Below are positions 1 through 9,790 of a DNA stretch of 35,986 bases, in pieces. How positions within the stretch are numbered: position 1 is the first letter of the stretch; each line of letters begins with the position of its first letter. The stretch lies in contig BFEA01000336.1 of the NCBI GenBank assembly GCA_003427395.1, positions 42,374 to 78,359 on the forward strand, in the 5' to 3' direction. The notes under the pieces are model-generated. The model did not search any database. It was not told the DNA's origin and saw nothing but the letters and a program-made list of their open reading frames with translations. Made by a program: the position numbers and the translations under genes. The stretch comes from Chara braunii (Eukaryota > Streptophyta > Charophyceae > Charales > Characeae).

Positions 1-67
<67 letters not shown>
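1..67. repeat. (GA)n simple repeat
   Basis: Uninterrupted GA dinucleotides from the first base, followed within 30 bases by a T run and a run of ten or more G. A similar G-run plus GA-tract pair borders the assembly gap near 15078, so this tract may mark a contig edge. Confidence 0.97.
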
Positions 68-69
<2 letters not shown>

Positions 70-720
70 TCCTTTTTTTGGCGGGGGGGGGGAGTAATTT
101 TCCAAATACCCCCATAAGTTGAGATATATGTCAAAATGTCCATAAACGATATGGGCACAGTGGAATGGCTTTTTGGACTGGCATGTCTCTGTTATGCCCC
201 TGTCAGGTGCGTGAGCAAATTCTCTTGGCCTTTTGCAATTGCACCTATGAAAAGTTGGCAACTGCCGGGCCATTTTGCAAAGTTGGGAGCGTCCGGTAGG
301 GGTACATCGCAAAGATGGGGTCCAACTGATGGCTGGAGTGTTTCGCAAAATGTTTTTGTCACTGTCCTTCACTGCGGCGGGTCGACTTGTATGGATCAAC
401 TAAATATATGTATATATCGTCAAACAGAACTGCTCGGTAAACCATCGGCAAGAGGACAAGAAACGAGGGGCTGTGACAAACTGTTTCACCAGAGTTTTCT
501 CCGGCTCATCAGGAGGCTGAACCCTCAACAGTCTGCAGAATCCCCTGACTGATTACACTGTAAATGACAATCCACCTTAACCCCGGTTGTGGTTAATCAT
601 CAACGACTGCCCGACAGCTGATCTGTATATATTGTCACATAACTATGAACTAAAAGAGCGCACTTTGCGAAACAAACGGTAAAGAAAAGACAAAAAAACA
701 AAGATGAGGGGCACACTGAA
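68..720. other. Unassigned DNA left of element A
   Basis: I recognise no gene, repeat family or RNA here. One open frame of 138 codons (136-552, +) has no recognisable domain and looks like chance. This is the flank into which element A inserted; the last five bases (721-725, ACTAT) form its left target-site duplication. Confidence 0.5.
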
Positions 721-725
721 ACTAT

Positions 726-1701
726 TGTGAGGACCTGGGTCCTCGGCAGGCCTAAGGGGCACAAGTGAAGGCGGGCCTGACAAATCACTAGAGGCCCTAA
801 GCTGTCAATATCGTATTTGGGGTCCAGGCAGTTTCGTCGCGCCAGTTGGTTGAGGAAAACACAGGCCGAGCAGCGAGACATTCCACAGCCTTCCAGGCCT
901 TTCCAAAATGATGCAGGCCCTGGACGAGAATCGCAGCCTCATACACAGACAGTTGGGAGGCCCAACCGAATGAGGCCCAGTAGCTGCAAGAGAGGGCCAG
1001 CATCCGGGGGCCTACCGGAAGCTTCTGGGGCCAGGCCCAAGCCAGCCAGGCTGCGAAGACAGGCAGGCTCTTTCCATATAGGAAAGAGCTCGCTGCCTGG
1101 AGATTGATCCGGGCAATTGCTGGCTGGCGGCAGCGCTGCTGGAGCTCATGCTCGCGTGCTGGCTGCTAGCGCTGGCGCAAAGTGCTGCGCACATGCAGTC
1201 GTGTGTGGAAGCAGGGCGCTGCTGAGGACAGCGCCATAGCCCAGCCTCCATAGCTGGCTAAGGGCTTGGATGTACAGTGAGGGCAGGGGTGGTCTTCGGG
1301 TTTACAAAGTGAAGACGTGGGTGTCAGACAAGGGAGAGAGAGAAGGATGATGATGATGATGATGTGAGGGCACATACCTGGTATTGGCAGTGGTCTGCTA
1401 CAGGCGACAACTTCAAGTACTTCGTTGGCTGCTGACGTCAACAGTTGCATGGTCAATTAGTAGGCTAGTAGTAGCTGTGTAACGAGTAGGCTGGACGCCC
1501 AGTGCCAAGTAGGGAGAAGGACCTGGATACATATGTTCGTGGTGGCGAGAGCAAGCTCTCATTGACATCGGTTTTCAGTGTTACGATTCTCCATTGGTGT
1601 CATATTGGTGCAATGCTGCTTTCTGAACACTGTGATACGATCTGGTTTTCAATGTGATTGTGCAATCTGAATATTGTCATCTCGCTATTGTTCATTTTCC
1701 T
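726..1701 (+). repeat. 5' LTR of element A (main part; last bases displaced to 6605-6612)
   Basis: It starts TGTGAGGACC and matches the 3' LTR at 13463-14461 along its length, including a GATGAT microsatellite near 1347 and the segment leading to GCTATTGTTCATTTTCC. It lacks about 20 bp near 762 that the 3' LTR has, removing one arm of a hairpin conserved in related LTRs. The last bases of the LTR are separated by the nested element D and reappear at 6605-6612, immediately before the primer binding site. Confidence 0.88.
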
Positions 1702-2171
1702 TGTGACGGGCGTGAGGCTGAGGGAGAGCCGAGGGAGAGGAGAGAGAGAGGGAGAGACTGAGAGCACACACACACACTCACTCACTCGACACGACTGAGG
1801 GTCGGACGCAGACACAGTGGCAAGGCACAAAGTCGAAGTCTTGGATTCCGAATGCCGAAACAGCAAGTCACACTGAGTACGAGTACAGCAGCAGAAAACT
1901 GGTACGAGACTGGTCCCCGTACCGTACGGGGAGCCGGTACAAGTACCGGTGACACGTACGGTACCAGGGGCATTTCTGCAAAGGCCCCGACGGCAGAACT
2001 AAAAAATGCGGTATTTGAAAGTAGCGCCCGAATTGCAGCATGGCGCCAGTTGTCCAAAATCCTACGGTACCAAAGGAGGGGTTTGGAAAAAGGGTGTCAG
2101 GCCGAAAACGGGATGCAGCCGAAACAGCAAAAAGATAGACCAGGGATCGAGCCCTCGCGGAGTCCGTAACA
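1702..2171 (-). repeat. 3' LTR of element D
   Basis: About 470 bp. The part from about 1945 to 2171 is nearly identical to 6380-6604 (the other D LTR). The outer end (1702-1850, with GAGAGCACACACACAC and CGACACGACT) matches the reverse complement of 31150-31290. It carries a short hairpin (CAGGG...CCCTG around ATCGAG) near its minus-strand start. A polypurine tract adjoins it on the right, which identifies it as the 3' LTR. Confidence 0.82.
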
Positions 2172-2188
2172 CTATCCCCTCCCTCTAG
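2172..2188 (-). other. Polypurine tract of element D
   Basis: The + strand CTATCCCCTCCCTCTAG reads on the minus strand as a purine-rich run ending exactly at the TGTTACGG start of the LTR. This is the usual position of the plus-strand primer of a retrotransposon and fixes D's orientation. Confidence 0.7.
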
Positions 2189-3154
2189 AAGGCAACGTCC
2201 CGGCTGCCAAAAATCATGAAGCAATGCTGAAATCTGTGAAGGACGGGACGGGGCCGATCACTGGTGAACAAGTCGAAAGGGAAGAGGGGTATAATGTGGG
2301 TGGCATGGGCTGCGGGAGTAAGAGGGAACAGGGTTGATACCGGTGAACAGAGTTGTCCTACTGATGAACTAGGGGGGGTTGCAGGGAACAGGCTAGTCCT
2401 ACAAATAAACTAAAGGGACGGCAGGGAGCAGGGTAGTCCTACTGATGAACTAAGGGGACTGCATGGTTTGCTATAGGTTAAGGGGGAACAGAGTTCAGGG
2501 AACAGGGAACTTCTATTGATGTTCTATTGGGTACGGGGAACAATGGTTAGGGAAACAAGGATCTGCTAATGATGTTCTACAGGGTTGTCAAAGTCAGGAA
2601 AAATAAAAATAAAAATGTTTGTTCAGGATGCAAGGGCTGGTGTGTCTGAAGGAGTCGGAGGCAGAATCTCATGTAGGAACAAAGTGTCCAAGTGTCTTGA
2701 AAGGGGGTCTGCAGCGGTCTTGATCAGGCCTTTGGAGTAGGTGGTAGAAGCGGTCTTCAGCGGCTGCGATAGGTAGAAGTCCAAGAAGCGTGGTAGTAGT
2801 GCAAGTGTCAAAGTCCAAGTGCTAGGGTGCGTCCGGTACACGAACTGCTCCAGTAAGTCCGCGAGTCGGGATGCCAGCCGATGAAACACCATGGTGGCCA
2901 AACCAGCTGCTTAATCTCCATTAACAGTGAGGCAGCAGGCCATCGTCCTCGTGCGCTTGCCATTAGATCCTTTATCGCCGGCTTCACGCAGGTTCACAAG
3001 CATGGACAAGAGAGACAGGGTAGTGGAGAGGACAGATGGGACAAGGCTAGGCGAGGGCAAGGGCAGATCAGACATTAGGAATGAAGGTCAAGGGGTGTGT
3101 GTAGAGCAGGGTTGCGAGGTTGTAGCAGGGTTTATGCCATAGTTATATAGGTAT
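2189..3154. other. Non-coding 3' region of element D
   Basis: This lies between the chromodomain stop codon and the polypurine tract on the minus strand. It has no recognisable protein. A 92-codon minus-strand frame at 2623-2901 matches nothing I know and is probably chance. The left part contains degenerate tandem repeats, listed separately. Confidence 0.5.
2330..2595. repeat. Degenerate tandem repeat, unit roughly 50-65 bp
   Basis: The phrase GGGAACAG..GTCCTACTGATGAACTAAGGG recurs with changes near 2345, 2388, 2430, 2490 and 2535, each time as a purine-rich run followed by CTAxTGATGxxCT. Unit length is irregular. It lies in the 3' untranslated part of element D. Confidence 0.65.
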
Positions 3155-3605
3155 CTAGGACATAGGATTAGCACGATCATAGGTGGGGACAAGTTTCATG
3201 GCGTTCTTAAGATTAGAGAGAGGTTCCCATGTAGATTCTTCGTCGGGGTATCCGGTCCATTTGACTTTGTATTCAGTGATTGGTTCCGGTTGATCAGATA
3301 CCTGAGTGGTTCGTCGACCGATGATGGTTTCGACTATGGATAGCATGATTGGTGGAGGTCTAGGATATGGGTGGTCGGGGAACTGGGGCGGGGATTCATG
3401 GTATTCTTTCAGGTACTCGACATGGAAGACTGGGTGGCGTCGCGTCTATGTTTGTTAGTCTTGTTGGCTTGTTGTTCTTGGGTTCGTTCAATGACTTCGG
3501 AGGCTTCTCTCAGGAGTCTGTTCATTGTTGCTACCCATTCATTGAGAGAGGGGCAGGGGGCGGATGGGTTAAGCTGCGAAGGGAGCAAGAAGTCAGAGGG
3601 CAAGC
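3155..3605 (-). pseudogene. Integrase C-terminus with chromodomain (element D)
   Basis: Read on the minus strand, an integrase tail is followed by a chromodomain. The N-terminal piece (about 3603-3430) has EWVATMNRLLREA and ERTQEQQANK. A +1/-1 shift near 3425 restores HPVFHVEYLKEY, the family's conserved segment before the chromodomain. The frame then continues through VETIIGRR to YKVKWTGYPDEESTWEP, a clear chromodomain core with its aromatic cage residues, and stops at 3155. In chromoviruses this domain tethers integrase to modified histones and directs insertion to heterochromatin. The integrase core upstream is missing, the frame jumping directly to Gag-like sequence. Confidence 0.82.
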
Positions 3606-4375
3606 GAGGGTGTTGAAGTTGAGGTTATCGGGGCTGGTGTCGTAGCAGGTGTAGTCGAGTTGGTTGTTGTCCTCAAGGAGGTAGTTGGGGGGGAGTTGTG
3701 GCATTGCGGGGTAAACCCTGGAGGTGACTTGGGAATAGGTGGGACGGATGGTGGGGATGGTGGAGGTCGTCATGATGGGTTGGGGAAGGGTATGGGAGTA
3801 CGGGGGGGGAAGAGGGGTGATGTGGATGGGCGAGGAAGGCGGTGTGCTGGATGCGCCGGATGAGGGAGGAGGTGGGGGGAATGAAACGGTAGTGGACGTT
3901 AAAGGGTTGGTGGATGTGGTGGTAGAGGTGGTAGGAGTGGAGGAGGTCGGCGGGGGGGTGTTGCTGGAGGCGGCTGTGGAGGAGGGAGGTGCAGCCGTGG
4001 TGACGACCGTGATGGAGGGGTTGTCCCCTTTGAGCGGATGACGCGGTCGGATATGGACGACATGGTGACCTTTATGTCGTCCAGAGAGGCGGTGACGGAG
4101 GTTTGGAAGGTGTCGAGTGCGTGGAGGATGGTGGAGAGGTCGGGGGTGGCGGTGTTTGCTGGTGGTTATTCGCGTGCGAGGTTGCGGGTGATGCTATCGA
4201 CCGAGTCGGCGCGGATGTCAAACATGTTGATGGAGGATGCGGTCGTAACGGGGGAAAAGGGGGTGGAGGACGCGGACGGAACGGATGTGGAGGATGCAGC
4301 CGCAGTGGTGGCGGCAGCAGCAGCGGCGGCGGCGGCAGCAGCGCGTTGGGAGTTCTTGGTGTTGCGTGGTGGCAT
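3606..4375 (-). pseudogene. Gag N-terminal remnant (element D)
   Basis: The minus-strand frame starts at an ATG at 4375 with MPPRNTKNSQ and then a run of about 11 alanines encoded by GCC/GCT repeats. It stops at a TAA near 4166. Beyond it, other frames carry SVDSITRNL, a short amphipathic segment (LDTFQTSVTASLDDI) and a long Pro/Ser/Thr-rich stretch to about 3700, with several frameshifts. Basic or disordered starts of this kind are common in chromovirus Gag, but no capsid or zinc-knuckle motif survives. Position upstream of the integrase tail on the same strand supports Gag; the sequence alone would not. Confidence 0.55.
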
Positions 4376-4394
4376 GTGGAGATTCGGGGGAGAG

Positions 4395-4779
4395 GGGAGT
4401 TTCTGATTTATTTATCAATAAATAAAGATAATTGCCAAGGTTTTTCAAATTCCGAATTTACAAAATGTCAAAAAAGAATTAAATAAATTTCAAGAAGGAG
4501 GATTTTTTATTTTTATTTTTTTGAAAAAGGAGAGGATAAAAGGAATTTGGGGATTTATGTGAAGGCAGGGTGTGGGAATTAATTTAATTCGGCAAAAATG
4601 CCCGCAATAAATTAGTTCGAGAAAATTAAAATTTAAGATGAAGATTTTACAAAAAAAAAGGAATGAATTTTAATTGAATTTCGAAATTCGGGAATTCCGA
4701 AATAATTAATTTGAAAAAAAAAAAAGAATCAAAATTTAAAACAGAAATGACTTTTAGAAAATATTGAAATGAATTAAAT
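4395..4779. other. AT-rich spacer inside element D, left part
   Basis: Composition changes abruptly from GC-rich Gag DNA to AAATTTAAxT-type sequence with poly-A and poly-T runs. No gene is visible. Similar DNA resumes at 5835-6328 beyond solo LTR B, so the two parts were probably continuous. Confidence 0.6.
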
Positions 4780-4866
4780 ATACCTTTCTCGGCCTTTTGG
4801 CTAAGATCAAGTGTAGTATCTGTTCTGATCAGTTTAATATCTGCTCCGTGGTCCATCGGACCACAT
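4780..4866 (+). ncRNA. U2 snRNA-derived sequence, probably a 3'-truncated retropseudogene
   Basis: The 5' half of U2 is almost perfectly kept: the plant-type start ATACCTTTCTCGGCC, the U6-pairing and stem I segment, and the branch-site recognition sequence GTGTAGTATCTGT. Stem IIa is damaged (CTGATA became CTGCTCC), stem IIb GTGGTCCATCGGACCAC is intact, and the Sm site and stems III-IV are absent. An A-rich tail (4867-4885) follows directly. AAATGAATTAAATAT (4767-4781) is repeated with one mismatch at 4883-4897, a 15-bp target duplication typical of LINE-mediated insertion. I see no plant upstream sequence element (RTCCCACATCG type) before it, so it is unlikely to be an expressed U2 gene. Confidence 0.88.
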
Positions 4867-4914
4867 AAAAAAAAATTAAAAAAAATGAATCAAATATTTA
4901 TTTGAATTTAAAAT

Positions 4915-5834
4915 TGCGAGGCCAAGGCCCCGATGAGCCCTTTTTGGCTCTGTTATGCAGCACGTCGGCCGCCCTAAGTGAAGGTAGGCTCAACGAGGGC
5001 CTGAGGGCCCCTATTTCGGTCACCACGCAACTGTGGAAAATTCAGGCAGTTGCGCAGCGCCAGTTCGTTGAAGAGCACCCAGGCCCAGGACGCCTGTTTG
5101 CATGTATGGAAGGCAGGCCCTGGGCTGGATACGGGATATGGGCCAAACACAGGCCGAGGACAGTTGGGCACAAGTAACCACCACAGGCCCTGGGCCTGAT
5201 TCGTTTGGACTGGGCCTCAGCCTACCGGGGCCTACCGGAAGCTTCTTGGGACAGGCCCAGCGCAGCAGCAGGCAGGCCACTTCCATATAGCAAAGGGCCT
5301 GCCTCCGCATTGGACATTCGGGTGCTGGCTGCATGCTACGCAAGCGCTGCTGCGCTGATGCTGGCTAGCGCTCACGGGCGAGCTGGAAGGAGCAGGCAGC
5401 CATAGTCGAGCTGTGCTGCTGGGAGCTGGGTGAGGCGCAGGGTGGTCCTTGGGTGCATGTGGCATCTGTGTGTTGGGGAACGAGGTTGTGAGTGAAGCGA
5501 GAGACATACCTGGTGCTGGAAGCGTGCGGCATTGGCCGCTATNTGCTCGTACTTCGGGAGAGTTGTTGTCGTCATCTTCGGCATTGTAGTCTAGGCTAGA
5601 TAGGATCTGCCATCTGTAGTCTGTGAGTCGAGCGCCAGATAGGATATCAACATTGGTTCTTCGTTGATGATGATGATGAGACCATTCCAGCATTGTCAGT
5701 TATGAGCTTTTGGTGTGCTCTTATTTGGTGAAACTTGTGATGCAATTCTGCTGTTGGTTCGAGGTCACGACTATCTGGTCTTATGTCTATGATGCTGTTT
5801 GATTGCTGAAGTTCGCTATTGCTCATCGTCCTTG
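4915..5834 (+). repeat. Solo LTR B (relative of A and C LTRs)
   Basis: It starts TGCGAGGCC and ends GCTATTGCTCATCGTCCTTG(TA), matching the ends of the A and C LTRs. It shares CGCCCTAAGTGAAGG, CAGTT..GCGCCAGTT, CTACCGGAAGCTTCTTGG, CTTCCATATAG and GACATACCTGG with the A LTR, but overall identity looks only about 60%. No primer site or coding region of its own adjoins it. AT-rich DNA lies on both sides, so it reads as a solo LTR inserted in element D. I could not define a clean target duplication in the AT-rich flanks. One N at 5523. Confidence 0.75.
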
Positions 5835-6328
5835 TAAATTTTATTTTTAATGGATTAAATGCAAATTTAAATTGTTAATATTTAATGAATGGGTTTAATA
5901 TCAATGTAATTTAAGGGATTTTAATAAATTTGAAACGAATTTAAAGCGACTGTAATTAATTTCAATGAATTTTATTAAATGAATTAAATACTAAAAGTTT
6001 AAAACTGATTTGATTGAAGTTAACTTATTTTAGTGTAGATTAACGCATTTAGATTGGATTTTAAGTAACTTTAAGTAATTGCCGAGAAATTTGAAAATGA
6101 AATTCGAAAAAAAAAGGAGATGTCAAAAAATAAAATAAAAAAAGGAGATTAATTGAATTAATGTTTGATAATAAGGTGAAGATGCGAAATTCTAATCTAA
6201 TTTGAAATACGAAACGTTAGTTATTTACTTTCAAAAAGGAAAATGTAAATTTTCAAAAATAAACAAGTTCAAGTAATTCTAATGTTCAAAATGGGAGAAT
6301 AAAGTATTATAGTTTTGTCGATTAATAG
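5835..6328. other. AT-rich spacer inside element D, right part
   Basis: Low-GC DNA rich in AATTTAA and poly-A/T runs, like 4395-4914. No gene. On the minus strand it sits where element D's 3' part of the 5' LTR, primer site and leader should be, so it replaces or has overgrown them. Confidence 0.55.
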
Positions 6329-6604
6329 GGGTATCGTACGGAGGGGGGGGAAGGGCGAGCGGAAGCGAGGTTGGGCAGTGGGGGCACGTACAGTATCAGG
6401 GGCATTTCTGCAAAGGCCCCGAAGGCAGAACTGAAAAATGCGGTATTTGAAAGTAGCGCCCGAATTGCAGCATGGCGCCAGTTGTCCAAAATCCTACGGT
6501 ACCAAAGGAGGGGTTTGGGAAAAGGGTGCCAGGCCGAAAACGGGATGCAGCCGAAACAGTAAAAAGATAGACCAGGGATCGAGCCCTGGCGGAGTCCGTA
6601 ACAT
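6329..6604 (-). repeat. 5' LTR of element D, truncated
   Basis: From about 6380 to 6604 it is nearly identical to 1945-2171, including TGCAAAGGCCCCG, GCATGGCGCCAGTTGTCC and GGGATCGAGCCCT. The part matching 1702-1940 is missing or diverged beyond recognition, apart from a loose match around GTATCGTACGGAGGG. It ends GTCCGTAACA directly before the right TTCCT target duplication. Confidence 0.78.
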
Positions 6605-6612
6605 TCCTTGCA
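6605..6612 (+). repeat. Displaced 3' end of element A 5' LTR
   Basis: TTCCTTGCA-type end: TTCCT (the duplicated target of element D) plus TGCA. Added to 726-1701 this restores the LTR terminus seen at 14453-14461 and at 17208-17215 in element C. Confidence 0.75.
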
Positions 6613-6615
6613 ATT

Positions 6616-6627
6616 TGGTATCGGAGC
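6616..6627 (+). other. Primer binding site of element A
   Basis: TGGTATCGGAGC lies three bases after the LTR end. It resembles TGGTATCAGAGC, complementary to the 3' end of plant initiator tRNA-Met and the usual gypsy minus-strand primer site, with A to G at position 8. The same variant occurs in elements C (17219) and E (29141). Confidence 0.85.
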
Positions 6628-7893
6628 TGGTTCGAACTGCGTTCATTGGTTCTTCGCAAATAGCTGTTCGGTGCTTAGCATGAGGTGTGGGGCAATGATA
6701 AGGCTTGGGCGTTGAACGGTTGGCATCCCAAGGTCATGTGGGCACGCCAGGAAGCTATGTGGTGACATTAGGGGTGTATGCTGGATGATGAGAGCTCGCT
6801 GATGTGGCATTTAAGCCGAGGTGGAACTGCATTCTGCTATTGGTTGTGCCGAGGTAATGACCGGTCATCATAAATGCACATCTGGTTGCTGGTGAGAAAT
6901 CTGTGGTTGGGGGCAGCATTATGAGGCACGTTGCTTCCTTCCTTATCTACCCTCTCCATTGCTTCTTACCGTGAGGAAGTGAGTCTTGTCTTGAGAGTCC
7001 TCTCATTGTGAGGTGTCGCGAGCGCTCAACCTTGAGAGTCAACATTCTTCCTGGGCAGCAAGCTGGTGGGAGACGGGCGATGCCTCTGAAGGGCGCTGGA
7101 CGAAGCACTCGGGTCACGGTCACCATGCCAACCCGTTGGGACTAGTACACGCATGCTTTGCCGCAAGTCCTTGGTTCTGCTGTTGCCCAATAGATGTCAC
7201 GCAGGGCATGCCAACATTTTGAATAGACGCTTTCCAGACCGTCTTTAAATATTTTTGGCGGGGACTCGATGTTGATTCTGGATGTGATCGTCGTCCTGAT
7301 TGCAACGTTAAAGAATTCCTGAGGACCGTGGGGGCTGTCCTGAAACTGCCTCTTGATCAGCCAGATCAAACCGGGTGCAAGGCTCGTTGCATGCGAGGAT
7401 AAATAAGGTGCAGGGGCTGGCAGGTTGGGTGTAGACTTGGGGCACAGGGGTGGGCCGGATTGCACACCTTCAACGCTGCTCAACCAGATGCTCAGGGCGT
7501 TGACACAAAGTGATTACTCAAGAGGGATACAGGGAAAGGGTTGGATTCAGGCAACTGTTCTCTGTGGCATTCATTAGATAAACTGCCATTCAGCATACAT
7601 CTCTGCAAGGAACATTATTTTTAATTTTAATTATTTGGTTGTTACGGACTTGTCTAACAACTGACAGACAACTGCAGATAGAGTAGTATATTCTTTGCTG
7701 CATTGCAATCTGTAGTAGAGTAATCTGAAAATAGATGAACATTCCCTGTAGGATCTGACATTAGTTCACACTTAACTACCTAACTGTCTCTGTCCAGGCC
7801 AACCGGAATTAGTTGTATATCATACTCGGTTGTGTGTCATGCTGAGGTAGGATTCAGTGTGGATTCTAGTTTAGATCACACACATTGTAGCTC
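6628..7893 (+). other. Untranslated leader of element A
   Basis: About 1.27 kb between primer site and gag start with no convincing frame. It is homologous to the leader of element C (17231-18560): both contain TGAGAAATCTGTGGTTGGGG, CTTGAGAGTCCTCTC..TGAGGTGTCG, CTTCCTGG, AGGGC..TGG.CGAAGCACT..GGTCACGGTCA and CAGACCGTCTxTAAA. Conservation between subfamilies suggests a functional leader (promoter extension, packaging or translation control), but no specific motif can be assigned. Confidence 0.65.
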
Positions 7894-9790
7894 ATGAGTG
7901 ATGCATGCACTAGTGAGGAGGAGTTGTTAGTGGATGACCTTAGGATCACTCATAGAACTGCTCTCAGTCGACCCTTGACTTTCCTAGAGTTAGGTCCAGG
8001 AGACGAGAGGAGACTGCAGAGAGAGGCTAGAGAAAGGGCAGCAGCAAGGAGAGCGAGGGACGCCGCGGCCAGCGCCAGGTCTAGAGCTATAGCTAGCACA
8101 GGTGCAACCATGGCCACCTCCTCCATGTCGCAGGCCTCTACATAGGCCACTTCGTCAGGAGTCAGTCAGAGTGGTTCTCAGGCTTCCGTTAGCCGGAGTG
8201 TTGGCTTGCAAGTCAGCCAACAGGCTCAACTCACGCCGGGGGATTATGAAATCCTCCAAGCAAAAGAACTTCAGGATGAGCTACGACGACAATTGGACGA
8301 GGCAGCAGAGAGAAGAAGAAGAGCTATAATGAGAAAAGCTAGACTAGGTAGTAGATTGCAGGAACTAGGCAAGCTAGAGGCACTAGATGAGTCCGCAATT
8401 GATCCCGCTATACAAGCCCTGCGGAATTCGCTCCTGTGTGTGGCTGAGACGCAGGTTGTTCAGCAGGAAGTGTTGGCTGAACTAGTGGAGGCCAGAAACG
8501 AATTCTGGCTGCACAACAGGCTCCTCGTCCAGTAATGAGGCAGCCTCAGTTTGCTGTAGCTCCCCCTTCGTTTGTGGGTCCATCAATGACGTCGTCGCCG
8601 GTTGGGCCCTCCTTCTCCCCTATGTTTGGCATACCCCCTCCAGGTGGTTATGTAGCTACTAGTGGTCCAGTCCTTAGAGTTTCTGTCGTACCATCTACGA
8701 CGGTGGTAACTACAGTCCCATCGTCATGGCAGGCTCAGGTAAGCGCGCAGCAACCCTGTCTCAGTGGCGATGCAGCCACTGCAGCAATCCCCTGGGCCAA
8801 TGCAGCCCATGCAGTGGATACCAAAGATCCCATTGTTGAGTCCTAAACCTTTTTCTGGCGACAGGAAAAAGGATGAGGACCTGGATACCTTGGTGAGGAC
8901 TGTGCCTACCTATGTGAGGCACAAGCTCACCAGGCCAGAGCAGGAGGTCGTAGTTGCTGCTTCCTTTTTAGAGGGATCGACAATGCGTTGGTTGAATGGG
9001 TTAGTGCAACAACAAGGCTAGAATCGGAATTTCGATGCCTGGGCCCAGGCCCAAACATTGGAAGACTTCGTACGGACTGTGTATAATAGGTGGCACGACC
9101 CTCAAGGGGCTAAGAAGGCCACAAACGCGATCAACAATCTTTGTGCCAAAAGGTACAAGAAGTTCGCGAACTCACAGACACCATAGAACGTTTGCTTGTG
9201 GTGCCTGGTGTGCGCTATGACCAGCAGGTACTCCTCACAAATTACCTAAGATGTATGTCTGCAGAGGTTAAGACTAAGCTGGTAGATGAAGCCTATGTTG
9301 ACCAACATAATTTCGCCTCATTCAGCAAGAAAGCCTTAGATATAGAGGCAAAGCTTGGTTCCGCGCATTAGGGTCCAACAGATGGTAGGAGGAAGAAGCT
9401 TCCCCAAGACTGGAAAAAAAAGGGTCAGTTAATGTTCGTTGACCATGATGGTAAGACAACAAAAATTGACGAGTTCCCAGATCTAGGGAACGAGACAGAG
9501 CATGATGGGGCCAGCGAAACTTCGGATGGGGAAGTCGTGGCCCCTATCTAGGAAAAAGGTAGGGGACCGGGAAGAAGAAGGTAGTACGGTCCACAGGTCA
9601 GGGCGACCAAGGAACGCCCGCATGGGTGAAACTTGGTTTAGAGTATGAGGTGTGGAGGGATCGAGTTGCTAGGGGTACGTGCATAAACTGTGGCAACTAT
9701 GGCCACACATCCAGAACGTGCCGAGGCGAAAGTCCTAACGAGGGTAGCCTCTCCAGTGGCGGTGGGACTATCTTCGAACCCTAGCGGTGC
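7894..9790 (+). pseudogene. gag of element A (capsid and zinc knuckle), stops and frameshifts
   Basis: The ATG at 7894 opens an N-terminal region with Arg/Ala-rich helix (about residues 45-75), then a TAG (8143-8145) in an otherwise continuous frame to 8535 with a Glu/Arg-rich coiled segment (LQDELRRQLDEAAERRRR). After a frame change, a Pro/Ser-rich linker leads to the capsid region from about 8840 (KPFSGDRKKDEDLDTLV, FLEGSTMRWLNGL, then LEDFVRTVYNRWHDP after a TAG at 9019). It continues in another frame from 9141 (RELTDTIERLLV, ALDIEAKLGS). A CCHC zinc knuckle, CINCGNYGHTSRTC, is at 9680-9721. This would be the structural protein packaging the RNA. At least three TAG stops and three frameshifts break it. 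Confidence 0.8.

Larger units (their letters stand above)
1702..6604 (-). mobile_element. Element D: nested minus-strand Ty3/gypsy chromovirus, decayed
   Basis: On the + strand the insert begins TGTGACGG and ends GTCCGTAACA, so read on the minus strand it begins TGTTACGGAC. TTCCT lies directly on both sides (1697-1701 and 6605-6609), an exact 5-bp target duplication inside the 3' end of the A LTR. Order on the minus strand: 5' LTR (truncated), AT-rich DNA with solo LTR B and a U2 pseudogene, Gag start, integrase C-terminus with chromodomain, polypurine tract, 3' LTR. Protease, RT, RNase H and the integrase core are missing, so it is a deletion derivative. Confidence 0.8.

Noticed and set aside
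136-552. 138-codon open frame near the left end
   Set aside because: No domain, no splice or start context, and composition like the surrounding non-coding DNA.
2125-2171. tRNA-like T arm (GGGATCGAGCCC) marking a tRNA-derived SINE
   Set aside because: The hairpin has a 6-nt loop, not 7, no A box or acceptor pairing is present, and the segment is part of an LTR with matching partner, purine tract and target duplication.
2171-2175. ACTAT after the first D LTR as the right target duplication of a solo A LTR
   Set aside because: A polypurine tract for the minus-strand element D occupies this place, and the exact TTCCT pair at 1697 and 6605 explains the structure better. The match is probably chance.
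3739-4486. Gly/Val/Ala-rich open frames on the + strand
   Set aside because: They are antisense shadows of the Pro/Ser/Ala-rich Gag remnant on the minus strand.
4915-6612. LTR B as the 5' LTR of the element whose pol lies at 10-13 kb
   Set aside because: It is only about 60% similar to the 3' LTR at 13463, whereas 726-1701 is nearly identical to it, and the last bases before the primer site belong to the A LTR.
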